Below are positions 7,637-16,486 of a stretch of 64,000 nucleotides of DNA, piece by piece. The stretch spans positions 1-64,000 of the forward strand of contig NZ_AUEH01000009.1 in NCBI RefSeq assembly GCF_000425885.1, in the 5' to 3' direction. Source of the stretch: Schleiferilactobacillus harbinensis DSM 16991. GTDB lineage: Bacteria > Bacillota > Bacilli > Lactobacillales > Lactobacillaceae. A program made the translations under genes and the position numbers. Each line of letters opens with the position of its first letter. Position 1 is the first letter of the stretch. The notes under the pieces were generated by a model. The model made no database searches. It saw only the letters and a list, made by a program, of their open reading frames with translations, and had not been told where the DNA came from.

Positions 7637-8689
7637 ATGAAAATCGTAGTCTTAGCCGGCGGCCGCAGCACAGAACGGAACGTCTCTTTGTCGTCGGGGG
7701 CGAAAGTCGCCAACGCTTTGCGGTCCAAGGGCCATGAAGTTGCCTTGGTTGATCTGTTTCTCGGCTTGGATCTGGAACATGCGGGCGCCGTGGAGTCCCT
7801 TTTCACGAAAGAACAAAGCCAACCCAAATACGAAATCTCCGATGAAATCTTGACCGATGAAGCGATCAACGCCCTGCGCACCGACGGCACCCGCGGCCTG
7901 TTCGGCAAAAACGTGATGGCGGTCCTGGAACATGCCGACATCGTCTACATGGGTCTCCATGGGGAAGATGGGGAGAATGGCAAGGTCCAGGCGGTCCTGG
8001 ATCTGTCTGACATCAAGTACACCGGTTCCGGCACCTTGGCCTCCGGCGTCGCCATGGATAAAAAGGTCTCCAAGGAGATCATGAAGTATAACGGCATCCC
8101 CACGGCGGACTTTATTGCCGTGCGGGAGGATCAGCGCCATTCGTTCACGATTCCCTTCGGCTACCCGATCGTGATCAAACCCAGCAACGGCGGCAGCAGT
8201 GTGGGCACCCACATCGTCCATACCGCCGACGAACTGGACGCCGCACTGGATGATGCCTTCCGCTTCGACGACGAAGTAGTCATTGAAGAATTCATCAAGG
8301 CCCGGGAATTCTCGCTGGGAATCGTCAACGGCCAGGCCATGCCGGCGATTGAGATCCAAGTCAAAGACGGCTGGTACGACTTCAAGCACAAATTCCAGCC
8401 GGGGCATACTGATTTCATCACCCCGCCAGATATTCCCGATGATGTGCATCGCGAAATGCAGCAACTGGCCTTGAAGACTTTCTCCGTCTTAGGCATGGCC
8501 AATTACGGCCGTATCGACTTCTTCTGGAACGCCGACGGACTCTATGTCATCGAAGCCAACTCCCTGCCCGGAATGACGCCGCTGTCCCTGCTGCCGCAAG
8601 AAGCGGAAGCGGCCGGCATCCATTACGCTGACTTGTGCAACAGCATCGTCATGGGCAAGTGGAATCTGTACCAGCACAGCAAGCGCTAA
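7637..8689 (+). CDS. ddl: D-alanine--D-alanine/D-lactate ligase, F type
   Basis: An ATP-grasp ligase of 350 residues that makes the terminal dipeptide or depsipeptide of peptidoglycan precursors. Visible are the N-terminal [15 protein letters not shown], the ATP-grasp loop [12 protein letters not shown], and the C-terminal [14 protein letters not shown]. In the omega loop the segment YDFKHKF places phenylalanine (residue 253, codon 8393-8395) where D-Ala-D-Ala ligases have tyrosine (YDYEAKY). In Leuconostoc and many lactobacilli this F version makes D-Ala-D-Lac and underlies intrinsic vancomycin resistance. The GTGGG RBS is weak. It has its own terminator. Confidence 0.95.
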   Translation: MKIVVLAGGRSTERNVSLSSGAKVANALRSKGHEVALVDLFLGLDLEHAGAVESLFTKEQSQPKYEISDEILTDEAINALRTDGTRGLFGKNVMAVLEHADIVYMGLHGEDGENGKVQAVLDLSDIKYTGSGTLASGVAMDKKVSKEIMKYNGIPTADFIAVREDQRHSFTIPFGYPIVIKPSNGGSSVGTHIVHTADELDAALDDAFRFDDEVVIEEFIKAREFSLGIVNGQAMPAIEIQVKDGWYDFKHKFQPGHTDFITPPDIPDDVHREMQQLALKTFSVLGMANYGRIDFFWNADGLYVIEANSLPGMTPLSLLPQEAEAAGIHYADLCNSIVMGKWNLYQHSKR

Positions 8690-8714
8690 TCGTTTCATAT
8701 ATTCATTTAGATCG

Positions 8715-8747
8715 CATCTGATTGGGCGCCCAATCAGATGTTTTTTT
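8715..8747 (+). terminator. Terminator of ddl
   Basis: catctgattgggc and gcccaatcagatg form a perfect palindrome (8715-8740), followed by seven T. Confidence 0.92.
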
Positions 8748-8869
8748 ACATCATCAATTACGCAGAAAAGTCATGATTTGGTCCTGTTTTCGCCCCTGCT
8801 TATTACTTTTTTCTTCCGATTTGTTCGATATAGTAAAGACAATCAAGAGAACGAAAGGAAGACATCCAA

Positions 8870-9802
8870 ATGAGTAAAAAGAATGATCAGACGACCGTTA
8901 AGAATCATTACCAATCCAAAATCGTCCTGTTAGCCTTATCCACTGCCCTGCTCGGCGGCGGGGTTGGTGGCGGTGTCGTTTATGCAGTCAACCAAAATCA
9001 GCAAACCGCCACCACAGCCGCCGATACGACCACCAGCACTGCCGCCACCACGAATCTGTCCACCACGACAGCAGCCAGCGGCACCGCCAGTGCGGCCTAT
9101 AAGAAAGTCGCTAACGCCGTGGTTTCTGTCATCGCGACCCAAACCAGCACTGACAGCGGCCAATACGCCGGTTACGGGTATGGCGGGTACGGTCAGGGGC
9201 AATCCCAGTCCACCACTTCTGAAAGCGAAGGCAGCGGCGTCATCTTCAAGAAGAGCGGTGACAAGGCCTATATTGTCACCAACAACCATGTCGTTGACGG
9301 CGCCAACAAACTGCAAGTCCTGCTGAACGATGGTACCAAAGTCACCGCGACGCTGGTCGGCACCAGCGCCAGCAAAGATATCGCCGTCTTGGCCATCGAC
9401 AGCAGCAAAGTGACCACCACAGCCAGCTTCGCCAATTCCAGCACCATCAGCGCCGGTGAATCTGTCTTGGCCATCGGCTCCCCGCTGGGGTCCGAATACG
9501 CCAATACCGTCACTGAAGGGATCGTCTCCGCCACCAGCCGCACCGTGACTGTTGCTGAAGATGATGATAGTCAAAGCACCACAACGATGAAGGCCATCCA
9601 GACCGATGCGGCCATCAACTCCGGCAACTCCGGCGGCCCGTTGATCAACCTCAACGGTCAAATCATCGGGATCACCTCCATGAAGCTGTCCGGGGAAACC
9701 TCCAGCGGAACCACCGTAGACGGCATGGGTTTCGCCATTCCCAGTAACGTCGTCGTCGCCACGATCAACAGCATTATGAATAGCGGCAGTCAAGCGTCAT
9801 AA
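8870..9802 (+). CDS. htrA: Membrane-anchored HtrA-like serine protease lacking a PDZ domain
   Basis: A 310-residue trypsin-like protease of the DegP/HtrA family, involved in surface protein quality control. One helix (residues 18-40) anchors it, then comes a Thr/Ala-rich linker and a Gly/Tyr-rich insert (AGYGYGGYGQG). The catalytic triad is intact: H140 in VTNNHVVDGA, D170 in SKDIAVLAI and S254 in NSGNSGGPL. The protein stops about 50 residues after the catalytic serine, right at the end of the protease domain, so the C-terminal PDZ domain usual for HtrA is absent. No PDZ remnant is seen before the terminator. RBS AAAGGAAG; -10-like TATAGT at 8829. Confidence 0.92.
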   Translation: MSKKNDQTTVKNHYQSKIVLLALSTALLGGGVGGGVVYAVNQNQQTATTAADTTTSTAATTNLSTTTAASGTASAAYKKVANAVVSVIATQTSTDSGQYAGYGYGGYGQGQSQSTTSESEGSGVIFKKSGDKAYIVTNNHVVDGANKLQVLLNDGTKVTATLVGTSASKDIAVLAIDSSKVTTTASFANSSTISAGESVLAIGSPLGSEYANTVTEGIVSATSRTVTVAEDDDSQSTTTMKAIQTDAAINSGNSGGPLINLNGQIIGITSMKLSGETSSGTTVDGMGFAIPSNVVVATINSIMNSGSQAS

Positions 9803-9828
9803 CCTGACCCTTACCCGCGGTAATCACA

Positions 9829-9874
9829 ACGCCGGCCATCTTTCCCAGTTCAGGGAGAAATGACCGGCGTTTTT
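9829..9874. terminator. Terminator between htrA and a convergent gene
   Basis: cgccggccat pairs with atgaccggcg (one mismatch), with an inner tttccc/gggaga stem and a TTTTT run on the plus strand. Confidence 0.85.
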
Positions 9875-9880
9875 GTCCGA

Positions 9881-10282
9881 TTATTTGCGGTCCAAAACGA
9901 TTTGGTGCGCGCTGACCAAAGTAATGAGATACTCCGGCGCAGCGGCTAAAATCGCCCGCACCTGATCAATATCTTGAGTGAAATGAGTACCGATCGGTAA
10001 GTGATTTTCAGTCAAGGTCAAACCGATCGGGAACCGTTTGGTCTTCTGCAACTGTTTCTCAATATCCTCTACCTGTTTACTCTGCATATAGGGCATGGAC
10101 GCACTGGCCGCGGACGGGCCGCTCACGAACATGCCGGTCAGTGCCCCGCTTGCCATGCTGCGCAGCGAATTTTGATTGAAATGCGTGGATAAACCAAATA
10201 CCAAATCAAGCAATGCCGGTTCAGTGATCGTAATCGGTGTTTCCTTCGCCGCCATGGCGGCAACAAGCTCTGTAATCGTCAT
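9881..10282 (-). CDS. Hypothetical protein
   Basis: A 133-residue protein I do not recognise. It has no signal peptide. A central Ala/Ser/Gly-rich stretch (MASGALTGMFVSGPSAASAS) could be a short helical hairpin. It ends LVSAHQIVLDRK. The ATG has an excellent AGGAGGGG five bases upstream, so expression is likely. It is a single-gene unit convergent with htrA. Confidence 0.65.
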   Translation of the reverse strand: MTITELVAAMAAKETPITITEPALLDLVFGLSTHFNQNSLRSMASGALTGMFVSGPSAASASMPYMQSKQVEDIEKQLQKTKRFPIGLTLTENHLPIGTHFTQDIDQVRAILAAAPEYLITLVSAHQIVLDRK

Positions 10283-10372
10283 TTTTCTCCCCTCCTCAGG
10301 GAATCGGGCCGAGTGGTCTTTGCCAACACCAAAAGTATATACCGATCATGTGCCGAACGACACAATAAACAC

Positions 10373-10966
10373 TCAGTGATCCATGCGCTGCAGGTAGGCA
10401 TCCGTAGCAACCACCGTGGAGAAAGGATCCGCCGCAATCGTTACCCACTCATTCCGGCCGGCACCGCGGGGATGGCCCAATACCGCACTTTGGACGTGCT
10501 GCCGGGTAGTCCTCACGTGCAGCGTATAGTAGCCATTCTCCGTGGCCGTCGCCGAGCCGACTGCCCCGCCAAACAGCGTATCGCCCTTCTTGAGATACGT
10601 CCCGTTGGTCGGCTGCCCAGGCGTCACTAACCTGCTGGTCCGCTGATAGCGGATCGTTGTTTGACCAGCCCGAAACGCATCAAACAGCGGGGCGCTGGTC
10701 GCGGCAATATACCGGTAACTGCCCATCAGCTGCTGCGCAACCGCCGCTTGCTGCCGAGCATCAATCGGCAGCTCTGGTGTCCGTGATCCATCTTGGATAA
10801 TATGCACCGCCTGCCGGCGCAGCACTCGGTCCAGCTCCGGACTGCGTGTTTGCTGCACCGTATACGTAAACCGTACGGTCACCGGCGGCCCCCAAATGGC
10901 AAAGGCCAAGACCAGCACCCCGACAACCAGCCCAACGATGACCAACACTCGCTTTTTCACGCCCAT
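10373..10966 (-). CDS. Hypothetical membrane-anchored extracellular protein
   Basis: A 197-residue protein with a basic start (MGVKKR), one hydrophobic helix (residues 7-25) and an extracellular remainder rich in Thr and Arg. It lacks a lipobox. The region from GTYLKKGDTLFGGAVGSATA to GYYTLHVRT looks beta-rich. I do not recognise the family. It is monocistronic and divergent from mupG. The ATG at 10966 is preceded by GGGAGGGG. Confidence 0.65.
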   Translation of the reverse strand: MGVKKRVLVIVGLVVGVLVLAFAIWGPPVTVRFTYTVQQTRSPELDRVLRRQAVHIIQDGSRTPELPIDARQQAAVAQQLMGSYRYIAATSAPLFDAFRAGQTTIRYQRTSRLVTPGQPTNGTYLKKGDTLFGGAVGSATATENGYYTLHVRTTRQHVQSAVLGHPRGAGRNEWVTIAADPFSTVVATDAYLQRMDH

Positions 10967-10997
10967 CCCCTCCCACTTTTTCTACTTTGAGTATGGC

Positions 10998-11011
10998 TGA
11001 AAGCGTTACCT
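10998..11011 (+). promoter_or_regulatory. cre site (CcpA operator) upstream of mupG
   Basis: TGAAAGCGTTACCT matches the cre consensus TGWAARCGYTWNCW at every position. It lies 26 bases upstream of a promoter (TTGTGC 11038-11043, 18-base spacer, TATAAT 11062-11067). Confidence 0.7.
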
Positions 11012-11125
11012 TAAGCAAAGAAAATGCCCACGTTCCCTTGTGCCCTTCTTCCCCAACTGCGTATAATTGAAAGTGCATACACGGGTGCTGCAGCGCACCC
11101 CATCTTGAGGAAGGAGATTCATTTC

Positions 11126-12220
11126 ATGACTTTTCGTCAACTCGGATTATCTATCTATCCCGATCACAGCAATTTCGCAGAGGATGCCAAGTATTTAGAC
11201 CTGGGTCACAAATACGGCTTCACCCGGATTTTCATGTCCATGCTGGAGGCCACCGACCCGGAAGCCACCAAGGCCAAGTTCAAGAAAATTATCGACTACG
11301 GTAACAAGCTGGGGTACAAAACTGTCCTGGACGTTGCCCCGCACATTTTCGACCAGCTGGGCATCAGCTACTCTGATCTGAAGGTCTTCGCCGATTTAGG
11401 TGCCGCCGGCGTACGTTTGGATACAGGTTTCGATGGCGCGACAGAAGCGATGCTGTCGTACAATCCCTATGGTTTGATTATTGAGTTGAACATGAGCAAC
11501 GACGTGGCCTATTTGGATAACATTCTGAGTTATCAAGCCAATGAGCCGTTTATTTACGGCTGTCACAATTTCTACCCGCAAACCGGGACGGGGCTGACCT
11601 ATGATTTCTTCGTCCGGGCCAGCGAACGCTTTAAGAAGCACGGCATCCACACTGCTGCCTTTGTTTCCAGCAAACACGGCGATCAAGGTCCGTGGAACGT
11701 CAACGACGGCCTGCCCACGCTGGAACAGCACCGGCACCTGCCCATCGCTGTCCAAGCGAAGCAGCTTTTCGCCACCGGCTTGATCGACGATGTCTTGATT
11801 GGCAATGCCTATGCCAGTGAAGACGAATTGAAGGCGCTCAGCGAACTGAATCGCTACCAGCTGCAATTCGACATTGATTTCGTCCCGGCCGTTAATGCGG
11901 TGGAAAAGGACGTGGTCTTGAAGCCCCAGCACTTCCGCCGCGGGGACGTCAATGCCCTGGTCGTTCGGTCCACCATGCCGCGGGTCACTTATCAGGATGA
12001 ACCCAACCCGCCCCATGACAATACTATCGAATTCCAGCGGGGCGACGTACTGGTCGGCAACGATGATTTCGGCCACTACAAGAATGAATTGCAGATTGCG
12101 CTGGAACCCCATCGCGATCCGCGCAAGAACAAGGTCGGCCGGATCAACGAAAACGAGATCAGCCTGCTGGATTACGTCCACCCCTGGACCAAGTTCCGCT
12201 TTGAAACTCATCATGAATGA
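11126..12220 (+). CDS. mupG: MupG/DUF871 family 6-phospho-N-acetylmuramidase-like protein
   Basis: A 364-residue DUF871 protein, an N-terminal TIM-barrel plus C-terminal cyclophilin-like domain. Characterised members (MupG) cleave MurNAc-6-phosphate-GlcNAc during peptidoglycan recycling. Family landmarks are LGLSIYPDHS at the start, RIFMSMLE, ELNMSNDVAYL, HNFYPQTGTGL and the C-terminal FRRGDVNALVVRS with GRINENEISLLDYV. I chose ATG 11126, which has AAGGAG eight bases upstream, over longer in-frame readings. No MurP PTS, MurQ or MurNAc kinase gene is adjacent. A perfect cre upstream implies carbon catabolite control. Confidence 0.9.
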   Translation: MTFRQLGLSIYPDHSNFAEDAKYLDLGHKYGFTRIFMSMLEATDPEATKAKFKKIIDYGNKLGYKTVLDVAPHIFDQLGISYSDLKVFADLGAAGVRLDTGFDGATEAMLSYNPYGLIIELNMSNDVAYLDNILSYQANEPFIYGCHNFYPQTGTGLTYDFFVRASERFKKHGIHTAAFVSSKHGDQGPWNVNDGLPTLEQHRHLPIAVQAKQLFATGLIDDVLIGNAYASEDELKALSELNRYQLQFDIDFVPAVNAVEKDVVLKPQHFRRGDVNALVVRSTMPRVTYQDEPNPPHDNTIEFQRGDVLVGNDDFGHYKNELQIALEPHRDPRKNKVGRINENEISLLDYVHPWTKFRFETHHE

Positions 12221-12230
12221 TTAACCAACC

Positions 12231-12285
12231 AAAAAAGGCGATGCGCCGTTTTCTCTTGTCCAGAAAACGCGGCATCGTCTTTTTT
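12231..12285. terminator. Bidirectional terminator between mupG and the CAP gene
   Basis: ggcgatgcgccgttttct pairs with agaaaacgcggcatcgtc, flanked by A6 and T6+ runs, so it works on both strands. Confidence 0.9.
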
Positions 12286-12290
12286 AACGG

Positions 12291-13241
12291 TCAGAAATTG
12301 ACTGTGACATATTTCGCATCGATCCATTGGTTACCTCCTACTTCATACCAGGTTCGGCCAACGCTGTCCTTGGCGACGGCGTTCACCAGCCAGCGGGTAC
12401 CGTTGGGCAGCATCCGTTTGGTGAACCGCGCACTGGGACCATAGCCATTGAAGAGGCCGACCCCGCCGCGATAATCAACCGTTGCCACCCGTTTCGGTGC
12501 CGCTGTCTTGATCAGGGCGGGCGTCAAGGTCGCTGGATTGGACGGTTGATACACAGTGGGATACTGCGCGCTCAACCCATTCTGGTGAGCGTAGTTAAAG
12601 TAAGCCGCCGCTGCATTATATTGACTGGCTGAAACGTTGCCGCCAAAATCCAAGGCATTGTAGACAATGTAATTGCCATCCGTGTCTTTCTTCAAGGCAA
12701 AGGCAATGCCCACATCGGTAAAGTACGGGTTCAACAGATTCTTCCGGTGACCATAATCGGCGACCCCATAATCGTCGTAATATTGGGCTACCGTCTCCAC
12801 GGCCAGGGTCTGGTCGTCCGTGATCGCGGGCTTGCGCAGATTGCCGAACAAGCGGGTCACGCCCACCGGCGTCGAAGCCAGGTTCTCGCCAGTAAGGGCG
12901 AAGCCCAGTTTGTTCAATACCGTCGGCTGCAGCGGATCATGCTGCAGATGCGGCAGTTGCGCATTCTTCGCCACGATACCGTTGGACCAAGCCAGCGTGA
13001 TCGTATTGTTCAGCTTCAGCGCCGGTAAATGGTTCTGCGCCCGCAGCCGATTGATCTCGGTGAGAATCAAGTTCTTGACCACCGTGATATTCGGGGTATA
13101 GGCGGTCGGCTCAGCTGCTTCCACCAAGTGCGGGGCCATGGGCAGCGAGACCCACATATTCCCGCCGCCGGCTAATGCTGTGATGGCGCCCACCACGGTG
13201 AATGCTGTTAATGCCGAATGTTTTTTTGTTGTGATCATCAT
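12291..13241 (-). CDS. Secreted CAP-domain protein with C-terminal SH3-like domain
   Basis: A 316-residue exported protein. A signal sequence (MMITTKKHSALTAFTVVGAI) is followed by a CAP/SCP-PR1 domain: ILTEINRLRAQNHLPALKLN, then WSNGIVAKNAQLPH and YGHRKNLLNPYFTDVGIAFA, the usual helix and HRxNLL-type motifs. The last ~65 residues (VDYRGGVGLFNGYGP to WIDAKYVTV) form a bacterial SH3-like cell-wall module seen in lactobacillar surface proteins. The function of bacterial CAP proteins is not settled. ATG 13241 has AAGGAG seven bases upstream; longer readings lack this. Confidence 0.88.
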   Translation of the reverse strand: MMITTKKHSALTAFTVVGAITALAGGGNMWVSLPMAPHLVEAAEPTAYTPNITVVKNLILTEINRLRAQNHLPALKLNNTITLAWSNGIVAKNAQLPHLQHDPLQPTVLNKLGFALTGENLASTPVGVTRLFGNLRKPAITDDQTLAVETVAQYYDDYGVADYGHRKNLLNPYFTDVGIAFALKKDTDGNYIVYNALDFGGNVSASQYNAAAAYFNYAHQNGLSAQYPTVYQPSNPATLTPALIKTAAPKRVATVDYRGGVGLFNGYGPSARFTKRMLPNGTRWLVNAVAKDSVGRTWYEVGGNQWIDAKYVTVNF

Positions 13242-13618
13242 TGATCCACTCCTTGCTATCCTCCACATCATGATTATCTTAGAAATACAGAGTTTAGAAC
13301 CATCAATATCTGATGAGTTGCTAACAGATCCCGCCAAGTCTCCCACAATCGCCTCAGTTAACCGCGCCGGCCGGCGGATTACTTCACTTGTGCCCACTTT
13401 TGGCAATGGATCACTGTTAATTGCCCCTGCATCCCAGAATGTGTCTTCGTTTTTGCAGTACCTGATGGGTTGATTTCACAAACTATTGATAGAAATGCCT
13501 TTTTGTCGCCATTTATTCTCATTGTTGATTGTGAATAAAAATACTGGTCGAATAAGCGCCAGAATACCGCCGGGCAGCCCAACATCGTACAATAGGAACA
13601 GAAAGAAGGGATCGGCCC
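13242..13618. other. Intergenic stretch without recognised gene
   Basis: 377 bases between the CAP gene and a divergent broken hydrolase. I see no convincing ORF with RBS, no strong hairpin and no repeat; open frames here are low-complexity extensions of shadows. It must hold two divergent promoters, which I cannot place with confidence. Confidence 0.5.
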
Positions 13619-14386
13619 ATGACCAAAAAAACGCATCGCCGCTGGCCGCGAGTGGTCGGTTGGACCGCTGGTGTCCTCAGCGCCATGGCAATCGGCGGCA
13701 CCGTGTGGTGGCAAAGCCAGCTCAACGCCATTCGCCACCTGACCGTCCGGCAAACAGACATCGCCACGGTATTCATTCCCGGTTATAACAGCAACTCTTG
13801 GACATTTTCGCCCATGATTCAGCGCTTCGCCCGCTACGGCATCGCCACTGATGCCATGACCATCAACGTCAGCGCGAATGGCCACCTGGCCATTACCCGC
13901 CGGGCGGCCCTGAACCAGCGCAATCCGCTGATCAATATCATTTTTGCGGATGCCCGCAATCCAGAGAAACAGACGACCCAATTGCACCGCATCATGACCA
14001 AACTCTACACCGATTACGGGGTGCACCAAATCAACTTAGTTGGCCACTCCATGGGCGGTTTTCTAGCCACCCGTTACATTACCCAGCCGCCCACCGCCCA
14101 GTAGCCGGCAGTGGTCCGCTTTGTGAACATTGCCTCCGGCGGCGCCCGGGCTGACAGCGATCTGGCCGATTTTCCCAAGAACATTGCCGTGCTGGCCATC
14201 GGCGGCAATATTTGGGGCACCCGCAGTGACTGGCAGGTACCGCTGGCTTCCGTCCAGCATTTTGCCAAGACCATTCCCCAGGCCAAGCTGATCACAATCA
14301 CCGGGTCCCCGCTCACCGCCTACCACAGTGCCCTGCACCAGAATCCCCAGGTGGATCGGGATATCGCCCAATTTCTGTTCCACTGA
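13619..14386 (+). pseudogene. Alpha/beta hydrolase (DUF915-like) interrupted by an in-frame TAG
   Basis: An exported serine-hydrolase-like gene. An N-terminal helix (about residues 12-30) is followed by FIPGYNSNSWTF, the nucleophile elbow GHSMGG, and, after the stop, NIASGGARAD and the catalytic-His region SALHQNPQVDRDIAQFL. A TAG at 14102-14104 splits the frame (161 codons, then 90+ in the same frame), separating the nucleophile from the acid and histidine. Everything else is intact, including the RBS AAGAAGG, so the lesion looks recent. A truncated product would be inactive. Readthrough is possible but unsupported. Confidence 0.8.
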
Positions 14387-14430
14387 TACAGATTTCGATT
14401 TAAATAACTACAGTTGTCAGTCAAAACTCT

Positions 14431-14444
14431 TGTAATCGGTTCCA
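14431..14444 (+). promoter_or_regulatory. cre site in the pyruvate oxidase promoter region
   Basis: TGTAATCGGTTCCA matches the cre consensus TGWNANCGNTNWCA at 13 of 14 positions. It overlaps the start of a likely promoter (TTGTAA 14430-14435; TATGAT 14448-14453 or tagatt 14453-14458), about 90 bases before the start codon. Confidence 0.6.
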
Positions 14445-14535
14445 CGATATGATAGATTGTAACCATTAAGATTGTAAGCAATCAATTCCCATCCTGGGGT
14501 GGGCTCAGTCAAACCATTAAAGGAGTTAATTCATT

Positions 14536-16407
14536 ATGCAAAACACAGTTCCGAACCCTGTACCAGAAAAGAACCAAACCGGCGCCGGCGTGGGGACCGT
14601 CCCGGCGTCTGTGGCCATGCTTAAAGTGATCGAAGCCTGGGGTGTCGACCACATGTACGGTTATCCGGGCGGCTCGTTCAACTCGACCATGAACGCCCTG
14701 GATATCGAAAAGGAACGGATGCGCTACATCCAGATCCGCCATGAGCAGGTCGGCGCGCTGGCCGCTGCGGCGGACGCCAAACTCACTGGTAAGATTGGGG
14801 TTACCTTCGGCTCCGCCGGCCCAGGGGCCACGAACCTGCTGACGGGACTGTATGATGCACGAGAAGACCATGCGCCGGTTTTGGCTCTGATTGGTCAAGT
14901 CCCCCACACCAACATGAACTACAACTACTTCCAGGAATTCGACGAGAATCCAATGTTCGCCGACGTAGCCGCCTATGCCCGCTTAGTCATGACGTCGGAA
15001 AGCCTGCCCTACATCGTGGACAAGGCAATTCGGGAAGCCTACAAACACCAAGGCGTGGCCGTTGTGGTCATTCCCAACGACTTCGGCTACGTGCAAATTC
15101 CGGACGAGCTCTACAGTTCAGTGTCGCCCACTGACCATAAGGATCGCCCGCTGCCCCAACCCACCGATTTAGAAGTGGATGCCGTATTAGAAATGGTCAA
15201 AGCCGCCAAACGGCCGGTCTTCCACGTGGGCCGCGGCATTCGGGACAATGGTGCCAAGCTGGTTGAATTGTCGAAGAAATTACAGATTCCCATCACCGTG
15301 ACTGGACTGGCCAAGGGCTTGATTCCGGACGATTACGAAGGCAATCTGGGCATGTTAAACCGGGCCGCCTCCAAGGCCGCCGACGAGATCTTCGCCGTGT
15401 CTGACCTGGTCATCGCCATTGGCGCCGACTTCCCCTTTGCCAACGCCATCTATCGCACCCACCCGTTCAAATTTGTCCAAGTTGACGTGGATGAAGCCCA
15501 ATTCGGCCGCCACCACTACTTGGATCAGGGCGTTTGGTCAGATGCCGGGGCCTTTGTCGATAAGATGCTGGTCCGCAGCACCGACGCCGAACCCTCATCC
15601 TTCTTCCAAGCCGCGGTCGCGGATATGCAAAACTGGCAAGCCTACTTGGATCACATGCTGGATCGAGAAACCAGTCCGCTGGAATTCGAGCAGATCTACC
15701 GGGAGATCAACAAAATTGCTAACGACGATGCTATCTACTCCATTGATGTCGGCGACAACATCATCAACAGCTTCCGCTATCTGAAACTCACCCCGAAGAA
15801 TAAGTGGGTTATTTCCGCCCTCTTTGCCTCCATGGGCTCCGGTGTCCCTGGAGCCTTGGCTGCGCAATTGAGCTTCCCCGACCGCCAAGTCTTCCACATT
15901 GCCGGCGACGGTGCCTTCTCCATGGTCATGCAGGATTTGATCACCGAAAAGAAATACGACCTGCCGATCATCAACATCATTACTTCCAACGCCAGCCTGA
16001 ACTTCATCAAGTCCGAACAGGACGACATTCCGATGAACCACAGCGGTATCTTCATCGAAGACCAAGACTTCGCGATGATTGCTCGGGGCATGGGCGTAGA
16101 AGCCGTGACCGTACGTGCATCCAGCGATTTGCCTGCCGCCTTCGCCAAGGCCCTGGAAGTCACCCAGGCCGGCCGGCCGTTCCTAATCGACGCCAAGATC
16201 ACCGACAAGCGCGGTATTCCAGTAGAAGAACTGGAATTGAAGCAGCAAGACGGTACCTGGGTCGAGACGGTTAACCCGTCCTACAATGCCAACCGCGCCC
16301 TGACCCATATCAGCAGCGTCCAAGAATTCTTCGCCGAGTACGACGGCGGTGAATTGAAGAGTTTGCCAGAGATTTTTGCAGAACATAATGTACCGACTGA
16401 CAAGTAA
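14536..16407 (+). CDS. pox: Pyruvate oxidase
   Basis: A 623-residue thiamine-diphosphate and FAD enzyme converting pyruvate, phosphate and oxygen to acetyl phosphate, CO2 and hydrogen peroxide. The N-terminal PYR domain has the catalytic glutamate in RHEQVGALAAAADAKLTGK. The middle FAD domain follows (HVGRGIRDNGAKL to IGADFPFAN). The C-terminal PP domain has the ThDP motif GDGAFSMVMQDLITEKKYDLPI. Length and the AGPGATNLLTGLYDAREDHA region match SpxB/Lactobacillus Pox rather than acetolactate synthase. RBS AAAGGAG. A cre in the promoter fits the known CcpA control of lactobacillar pox. Confidence 0.95.
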   Translation: MQNTVPNPVPEKNQTGAGVGTVPASVAMLKVIEAWGVDHMYGYPGGSFNSTMNALDIEKERMRYIQIRHEQVGALAAAADAKLTGKIGVTFGSAGPGATNLLTGLYDAREDHAPVLALIGQVPHTNMNYNYFQEFDENPMFADVAAYARLVMTSESLPYIVDKAIREAYKHQGVAVVVIPNDFGYVQIPDELYSSVSPTDHKDRPLPQPTDLEVDAVLEMVKAAKRPVFHVGRGIRDNGAKLVELSKKLQIPITVTGLAKGLIPDDYEGNLGMLNRAASKAADEIFAVSDLVIAIGADFPFANAIYRTHPFKFVQVDVDEAQFGRHHYLDQGVWSDAGAFVDKMLVRSTDAEPSSFFQAAVADMQNWQAYLDHMLDRETSPLEFEQIYREINKIANDDAIYSIDVGDNIINSFRYLKLTPKNKWVISALFASMGSGVPGALAAQLSFPDRQVFHIAGDGAFSMVMQDLITEKKYDLPIINIITSNASLNFIKSEQDDIPMNHSGIFIEDQDFAMIARGMGVEAVTVRASSDLPAAFAKALEVTQAGRPFLIDAKITDKRGIPVEELELKQQDGTWVETVNPSYNANRALTHISSVQEFFAEYDGGELKSLPEIFAEHNVPTDK

Positions 16408-16423
16408 TTTGTTTCAGTAAGAA

Positions 16424-16470
16424 ATAAGCCCGGCACAACAACAGATAATCGTTGTTGCGCCGGGCTTTTA
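16424..16470. terminator. Terminator after pox
   Basis: aagcccggc and caacaac pair with gttgttg and gccgggctt around a short loop, with TTTT after it. Confidence 0.9.
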
Positions 16471-16486
16471 TGTATCAACAGAGTCC

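Noticed and set aside
8936-9793. A 285-codon open frame opposite htrA
   Set aside because: Gly/Asp/Val-rich shadow of the Thr/Ser/Ala-rich HtrA sequence, with no translation signal.
13138-13473. Plus-strand ORF across the CAP gene start and the following gap
   Set aside because: It begins inside the CAP gene on the other strand, has no RBS, and its translation shows no recognisable domain.
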